Positions 6,661-9,710 of a stretch of DNA of 9,710 nucleotides are shown here, one piece after another (position 1 is the first letter of the stretch; every line of letters starts with the position of its first letter). The DNA comes from Anaerolineaceae bacterium UBA4781. GTDB taxonomy: Bacteria > Chloroflexota > Anaerolineae > Anaerolineales > Anaerolineaceae. The position numbers were made by a program, and so were the translations under genes. The stretch spans positions 10,616 to 20,325 of the forward strand of contig DHHD01000049.1 in the NCBI GenBank assembly GCA_002403105.1, read 5' to 3'. The notes under the pieces were generated by a model. That model worked only from the letters and a program-made list of their open reading frames with translations, had not been told where the DNA came from and made no database searches.

Positions 6661-6669
6661 ATTATACCA
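6661..6669 (-). promoter_or_regulatory. Extended -10 promoter of the YgiT-type gene
   Basis: TGGTATAAT on the minus strand is a perfect -10 with the TGN extension. It leaves a leader of about 35 bases before the TTG start at 6619. The -35 region is a T-run of the preceding terminator and is weak, as is usual for extended -10 promoters. Confidence 0.65.
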
Positions 6670-6680
6670 GTTTGATTTTT

Positions 6681-6712
6681 AAATAAAAAACGGTTACCAA
6701 CAAAAGAAACCG
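6681..6712 (-). terminator. Intrinsic terminator of the BMC operon
   Basis: On the minus strand CGGTT (6712-6708) pairs with AACCG (6695-6691). The stem can be extended past a T-T mismatch by C-G and U-G pairs, and is followed at once by TTTTTTATTT. It lies 20 bases after the stop of the last vertex-protein gene. A small palindrome, TTCTCA/TGAGAA at 6714-6726, sits between the stop and the stem. Confidence 0.7.
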
Positions 6713-6731
6713 CTTCTCATTGAGAAAATAT

Positions 6732-7010
6732 CTAATTAGAAAATTCCACTGAGATGGAATCCACAACGCCAACGATGACGGAAACAACACAAGCATCCGG
6801 ATTGTTCATCACCTGGCGTGCACCGCTCCCCTCGCGCAGCACCAGAACTGTGTCACCAATGCCGGCATGGCTGTTATCAAGCGCCAGAAAATCACCCCCG
6901 GCTTTATCGCCTTCCATATACAGCGGCTCCACTACTAAAAGACGCCTGTCTTTGTAATGTGCATGGCTGATGGTAGTGACCACGGTGCCAACTACTTTTC
7001 CAACGATCAT
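6732..7010 (-). CDS. BMC vertex protein (EutN/CcmL family), copy 1
   Basis: A 92-residue pentamer-forming protein that caps the vertices of a bacterial microcompartment shell. The family pattern is complete: MIVGKVVGTVVTT at the N-terminus, LLVVEPL (24-30), the turn AGIGDTVLVLREGSGAR (49-65), and the closing VGVVDSISV strand. Length is standard for EutN/CcmL/CsoS4. The start is supported by GAAGGA 5 bases upstream. It is the last gene of the operon, 17 bases after the second vertex gene. It keeps the conserved REGSGAR loop that its neighbour has lost, so it is the more canonical of the two paralogues. Confidence 0.95.
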   Translation of the reverse strand: MIVGKVVGTVVTTISHAHYKDRRLLVVEPLYMEGDKAGGDFLALDNSHAGIGDTVLVLREGSGARQVMNNPDACVVSVIVGVVDSISVEFSN

Positions 7011-7027
7011 AACTGTCCTTCAATTTC

Positions 7028-7348
7028 TTAGGTGTAGGTATTCCATCCAGACTTGAGCGTGAAATCAAACTCACCATCCGGTTTGACCTCCAACTCGTCC
7101 ACAATGCCAACCAAAGCGAGATCAACCGGAACAAATTTGACCTCAGGCATGGCTAAAGCCGCTTCTCTGGAACGCACCATCACACACAGGTCACCAATTC
7201 CCGCTTGAACGACATCCACTGCCACCTGCAGCGAACCAACCGGGTTGAGGTGTTTATCCAGCGGCTGGACGATCAATAATTTCAAGCCATCCAGGTCCTG
7301 GTATTTCAAGGTGCAAACTGCAGTGCCTTTTACTTTTCCAAACAGCAT
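7028..7348 (-). CDS. BMC vertex protein (EutN/CcmL family), copy 2, divergent with C-terminal extension
   Basis: A 106-residue EutN/CcmL-family protein. It shares the core with its neighbour: GKVKGTAVCTLKY, KLLIVQPLD, QAGIGDLCVMVRS and LVGIVDELEV. It differs in two ways. The REGSGAR loop of the canonical protein is replaced by VRSREAALAM, and about 18 extra residues (KPDGEFDFTLKSGWNTYT) follow the last strand. Several BMC types encode two or three pentamer proteins that can cap different vertices. It begins only 2 bases after the stop of the EutQ-like gene and has no strong ribosome binding site of its own, so translational coupling is likely. Confidence 0.9.
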   Translation of the reverse strand: MLFGKVKGTAVCTLKYQDLDGLKLLIVQPLDKHLNPVGSLQVAVDVVQAGIGDLCVMVRSREAALAMPEVKFVPVDLALVGIVDELEVKPDGEFDFTLKSGWNTYT

Positions 7349-7350
7349 GG

Positions 7351-7728
7351 CTAGCCAAGCCCCAGATCTTTTGCCACCCGGTCGATCACCGCATCCAGCA
7401 TGCCTTCATCCACATTGGATCCCAAGCGTGCTTTTACTGTTTCGTGTACTTTGACTTTAATGGCGTCCACACGCGACGCATCCCCGCAATTGCAGGGTGC
7501 CGAAGTAACAGCAGATCTGGCTGAGGTTGTTTTTGCGGGTGTATTGATATACGGACGGATGGGTGCGGCTGGTGGAGTGTCTTCCGCCTGTGCCAGTTTC
7601 ATCTCCAGCTTTCTGGCTTTTTCATAAGCCAGATCGGTCATGACGATGTCATCCGTGAGGGTGACGGTCATAACACCCTGCCGGAAGAGGTCTTCAATAT
7701 CCCGTTCGGTATAAAAAGTTTTTGCCAT
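7351..7728 (-). CDS. EutQ N-terminal-region-like protein without the cupin domain
   Basis: A 125-residue protein in three parts: an N-terminal unit (1-45, FYTERDIEDLFRQGVMTVTL then DIVMTDLAYEKARKLEM), a Pro/Ala/Thr-rich linker (46-85) with a Cys79-Asn-Cys81 motif, and a C-terminal pair of amphipathic helices (86-103 and 106-123). From memory this order matches the first about 100 residues of EutQ (ITANDIRAAHARGE.., IITPEAREVAELLG, linker, IRETIIAQL.., ESLVAQLMEKV), but the C-terminal cupin domain linked to acetate kinase activity is absent and the gene ends there. The last helix (EGMLDAVIDRVAKDLGL) also resembles a BMC encapsulation peptide. The start is firm (GGGAGG, 7 bases). Its position between shell genes suggests an assembly or cargo-adaptor role, which is inference. 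Confidence 0.75.
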   Translation of the reverse strand: MAKTFYTERDIEDLFRQGVMTVTLTDDIVMTDLAYEKARKLEMKLAQAEDTPPAAPIRPYINTPAKTTSARSAVTSAPCNCGDASRVDAIKVKVHETVKARLGSNVDEGMLDAVIDRVAKDLGLG

Positions 7729-7746
7729 ACATAAACCTCCCGGTTC

Positions 7747-8373
7747 TTATTCGGCTTTGCCTTCCAGGTTTTCAAGCGCCTGAATGGCTGCGCTTTTGGC
7801 ATTGATGATCTCTGCTTCAGAACCCGAAAGCCACATGCGCCCGAATCTGCCAACACTGGCAACGTGCACGATCTTAATGGAAGCTTTCTTTTCGGCTTCA
7901 TTGCAGGCATAATTGATATAGGCTGCCGGAGCGCATTCAAGCACCAACATGGTTTCGCCGGGAACCAGCATACTGCCGCGGCGGAAGCGGTTCATGAGCT
8001 GTGCCTGATAGGAATCAATGCGGGTAATCACCTGCACCGATGCGATCTGCGGTTTTACACGGTCTTCAATCTGCAATCCCAGCCGGTCCAGAACAACCCG
8101 CCCGGCTTCAATAACGGCTGCCTGGTTCATGGAATGCACCTCGAACATGCCAAATTCACGTTCCACAATTTGCGCACCCGGTTTGGCTTCGGTTGCTTTA
8201 ACCGCGATATCCACTGTGCGGAACACTTCATTGCCCGGAGCCATTTCAATATACAGGGATGCCATTCCTTCGGTCGGTAGATCACCCTGGGTAATCGTTC
8301 CGACAAAAGCAGCATACTGCGCCTGCATACGATCGAGCAAGCAATAACATCTTAATTGAAATTTATCTGCCAT
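7747..8373 (-). CDS. BMC-T shell protein, tandem-domain, double-stacked CsoS1D/HO_5816 type
   Basis: A 208-residue shell protein with two fused BMC domains (about 5-100 and 108-203) that forms trimers filling hexagonal positions in shell facets. It closely matches, from memory, the Haliangium ochraceum BMC-T2 protein: FVGTITQGDLP, SLYIEMAPG, AVKATEAKPGAQIVEREFG and NEAEKKASIKIVHV all have direct counterparts. That subgroup stacks two trimers face to face around a central pore that opens and closes. The Glu-Arg pair associated with the CsoS1D gate is present at 71-72 in the first domain; the second domain has GRFGR (175-179) instead. The start ATG lies inside the EutJ gene (11-base overlap) with GGAGAG upstream, giving translational coupling. 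An 18-base gap separates it from the EutQ-like gene. Confidence 0.93.
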   Translation of the reverse strand: MADKFQLRCYCLLDRMQAQYAAFVGTITQGDLPTEGMASLYIEMAPGNEVFRTVDIAVKATEAKPGAQIVEREFGMFEVHSMNQAAVIEAGRVVLDRLGLQIEDRVKPQIASVQVITRIDSYQAQLMNRFRRGSMLVPGETMLVLECAPAAYINYACNEAEKKASIKIVHVASVGRFGRMWLSGSEAEIINAKSAAIQALENLEGKAE

Positions 8374-9247
8374 TCATACTCTCCATTTCTGCAGCCACTT
8401 GCGCGTGGTGCATGGCAATTCCGATCGGTGTTACAAAGAGCGGATTCTCCGGAGCATGCGTGGGTATGCCTGTATATTCTTGCACCACATCTGCCATACC
8501 CGGAAAACACACTGCTCCACCGATCATTGAAATAGCGCTGACCTTTCTTCCGTCGAGCTGCCGGTTGATAATGCTGCCAACCTTTTCCATCACCGGACGC
8601 ACGACCGGGAAAAGCATTTTTTGCATGGCTGCATTCATCTTCAGTTCTTCGGCTTCCTCGAAACTGATATCCCGCGCACCGGCGATCACCAGAGAAAAAT
8701 GTGTTCCACCGGTGGCTTCATCAGCCGAGAAGATCACCTTGCCATCTTCCACCAGCGCGATGCCCGTTGTCCCGCCGCCCACATCCACTATGGCTCCATC
8801 TTGAATGCCCAGCAGATTATTGGCTGCGGTCGGTTCATCCACCAATCCCACACAATTCAATCCCGCAGCTTCGACCACATTGGCTGTGGCACTCACTTCT
8901 GCCTGCGGAACACCCGGGGGAAAGGAACTGGCTGCTTTTGTTAATGTTCTTCCAATGCGTGCTTCAACACGCTGCTTCATATCTTTCAGGCGGTCGACTG
9001 CACCAAAATAATCGACCACCAATCCATCTTTTACCACCTGGGCAAACTGGTACTCGCCAGCGACCGGTTGTAAATTCTTATCAAGTACGACCAGCACCAG
9101 ATAAGCCGTACCCAAATCAGCGCCCACGTAAAGAGGTCCTTCATCGACAGGCGCTGGCGAGGTATTTTGCATCTGACTCGGCAGAATAACTTGCTCTGCA
9201 CGCGTCAGGTATTCTGTGAGATCGAACTCACCTACTTTGCCCAGCAC
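8363..9247 (-). CDS. eutJ: EutJ-like actin/Hsp70-fold ATPase
   Basis: A 294-residue protein of the EutJ family, a cytosolic actin-fold ATPase encoded in ethanolamine and related BMC loci and proposed to act as a chaperone; its true client is not established. Motifs: phosphate-1 VGADLGTAYLVLVV (41-54), VKDGLVVDYFGAV (72-84), SSFPPGV (107-113), LVDEPTAANNLL (135-146), phosphate-2 VDVGGGTTGIA (154-164), SADEATGGTHFSL (174-186) and the adenosine motif MIGGAVCFPGM (241-251). These match E. coli EutJ closely along the whole length. The start is a GTG just after an in-frame TAG; its ribosome binding site is poor, so a start a few codons downstream cannot be excluded. The 3' end overlaps the BMC-T start. 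The spacing ties it to shell genes, with no other complete eut enzyme in view. Confidence 0.93.
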   Translation of the reverse strand: MLGKVGEFDLTEYLTRAEQVILPSQMQNTSPAPVDEGPLYVGADLGTAYLVLVVLDKNLQPVAGEYQFAQVVKDGLVVDYFGAVDRLKDMKQRVEARIGRTLTKAASSFPPGVPQAEVSATANVVEAAGLNCVGLVDEPTAANNLLGIQDGAIVDVGGGTTGIALVEDGKVIFSADEATGGTHFSLVIAGARDISFEEAEELKMNAAMQKMLFPVVRPVMEKVGSIINRQLDGRKVSAISMIGGAVCFPGMADVVQEYTGIPTHAPENPLFVTPIGIAMHHAQVAAEMESMNGR

Positions 9248-9269
9248 GGTAATCTACTTTGAGCCGTGA

Positions 9270-9596
9270 CTATTTCGCAGAGGTAGAGCGGCCGCTAATG
9301 CTGCCCTTTTCCTTTTGCGGCAGGATCATTTCGACATCGCTATGGGGCCGAGGAATGACATGAACGGATACCAATTCGCCAACACGCTTTGCAGCGGCTG
9401 CTCCGGCATCCGTAGCGGCTTTCACCGCACCCACGTCACCGCGCACCATAACGGTCACATAACCACCACCGACATATTCAGAGCCAATGAGGGTTACGTT
9501 CGCGGCTTTGACCATTGCATCGGCGGCTTCAATTGAGCCAACCAGACCCTTGGTCTCCACCATGCCTAACGCGATTAATTCAGGATTTACTGCCAT
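9270..9596 (-). CDS. BMC-H hexameric shell protein (EutM/PduA type)
   Basis: A 108-residue single BMC-domain protein that tiles as hexamers to form the shell facets. The family core is nearly canonical: ALGMVETKGLVGSIEAADAM (9-28), the edge lysine Lys30, VRGDVGAVKAATDAGAAAA (51-69) and VHVIPRPHSDVE (78-89) with edge Arg83. The pore loop reads Tyr-Val-Gly-Gly-Gly-Tyr (41-46), where PduA has Lys-Ile-Gly-Ser-Gly-Leu. Nineteen residues follow the domain (MILPQKEKGSISGRSTSAK), a basic, Ser-rich tail longer than that of PduA. The start has AAAGGA 8 bases upstream. The gene is 21 bases after the preceding truncated reading frame and 22 bases before EutJ. Confidence 0.96.
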   Translation of the reverse strand: MAVNPELIALGMVETKGLVGSIEAADAMVKAANVTLIGSEYVGGGYVTVMVRGDVGAVKAATDAGAAAAKRVGELVSVHVIPRPHSDVEMILPQKEKGSISGRSTSAK

Positions 9597-9617
9597 GATT
9601 TATTCCTTTCTTTTTCT

Positions 9618-9710
9618 TTATTTTTTTGCTAGAGCTTCCAGCATCACCTGTCTGACGATGCTTTCCAGTTCTTGCTGGGTGGGTCCTGAAGATTTTCCTG
9701 ACCCAACCAT
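9618..9710 (-). CDS. C-terminal tail of a BMC-associated protein with encapsulation-peptide-like helix (cut by window edge)
   Basis: Only 30 codons are visible before the TAA at 9618-9620. They read a Gly/Ser/Lys/Pro linker (VGSGKSSGP) followed by TQQELESIVRQVMLEALAKK. The last part is a short amphipathic helix with Leu15, Ile18, Val19, Val22, Met23 and Leu27 on one face, the pattern of BMC encapsulation peptides that direct core enzymes to the inner shell surface. A flexible linker before such a helix at the C-terminus is typical of cargo enzymes. The first visible codon is ATG at the very edge, so a free 30-residue protein is also possible. It lies 21 bases before the BMC-H gene, in the same operon. 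The enzyme itself is outside the window, so no reaction can be named. Confidence 0.7.
   Translation of the reverse strand: MVGSGKSSGPTQQELESIVRQVMLEALAKK

Noticed and set aside
7864..8280. Plus-strand 138-codon frame
   Set aside because: Antisense to the BMC-T gene, which is strongly supported by family motifs; no family resemblance of its own.
8701..9189. Plus-strand 162-codon frame
   Set aside because: Lies wholly antisense to eutJ; Pro-, Leu- and Arg-rich composition is typical of a shadow frame of a well-conserved gene.
1..9710. CRISPR arrays, insertion sequences, transposases, rRNA or riboswitches
   Set aside because: No regularly spaced repeats, no transposase or integrase motifs, and no conserved RNA other than tRNA-Lys were found on either strand.

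Overview
The window looks like a stretch of a bacterial chromosome of moderate GC content. A split MacB/YknYZ-type ABC exporter, a tRNA-Lys without an encoded CCA, and a metabolosome shell set resembling those of environmental bacteria (closest remembered match: Haliangium-type double-stacked BMC-T) fit an anaerobic Chloroflexota-like organism. That taxonomic reading is inference only; no marker gene here fixes it.

Layout. Positions 2-1812, plus strand: a MacB-like exporter operon, made of the end of an ATPase, an FtsX/MacB permease and a 62-residue two-helix membrane protein. A 13-bp hairpin closes it against a convergent VOC (glyoxalase-fold) gene. Positions 2372-5221, plus strand: a small unknown protein, a soluble family 2 glycosyltransferase, and a large secretion-signal-free ComEC-like metallo-beta-lactamase-fold protein with its own extended -10 promoter. 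Positions 5222-6194: a visibly AT-rich segment that holds one five-helix membrane protein gene. It lies directly 3' of a tRNA-Lys(UUU) gene and is bounded on its far side by a degenerate copy of that tRNA's 3' half, so it may be the scar of a tRNA-targeted insertion. Next come the tRNA with a strong promoter and an orphan YgiT-type zinc-finger gene, also with its own promoter.

Positions 6732-9710, minus strand: a bacterial microcompartment (BMC) operon that continues beyond the right edge. In transcription order it has: the tail of a protein ending in an encapsulation-peptide-like helix, a BMC-H hexamer, a EutJ-like actin-fold ATPase, a double-stacked BMC-T, a short protein that resembles only the N-terminal third of EutQ (no cupin), and two different EutN/CcmL vertex proteins. 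A good intrinsic terminator closes it. The shell parts are sufficient for facets (H and T) and vertices (two P proteins). No complete signature enzyme is visible, so the metabolic substrate cannot be stated from this window.

The most interesting points are the cupin-less EutQ-like protein as a possible cargo or assembly adaptor, the encapsulation-like tail at the window edge, EutJ in a locus with no other ethanolamine genes visible, an unusual tyrosine-containing BMC-H pore loop, and the decayed tRNA-Lys half copy next to the AT-rich segment.
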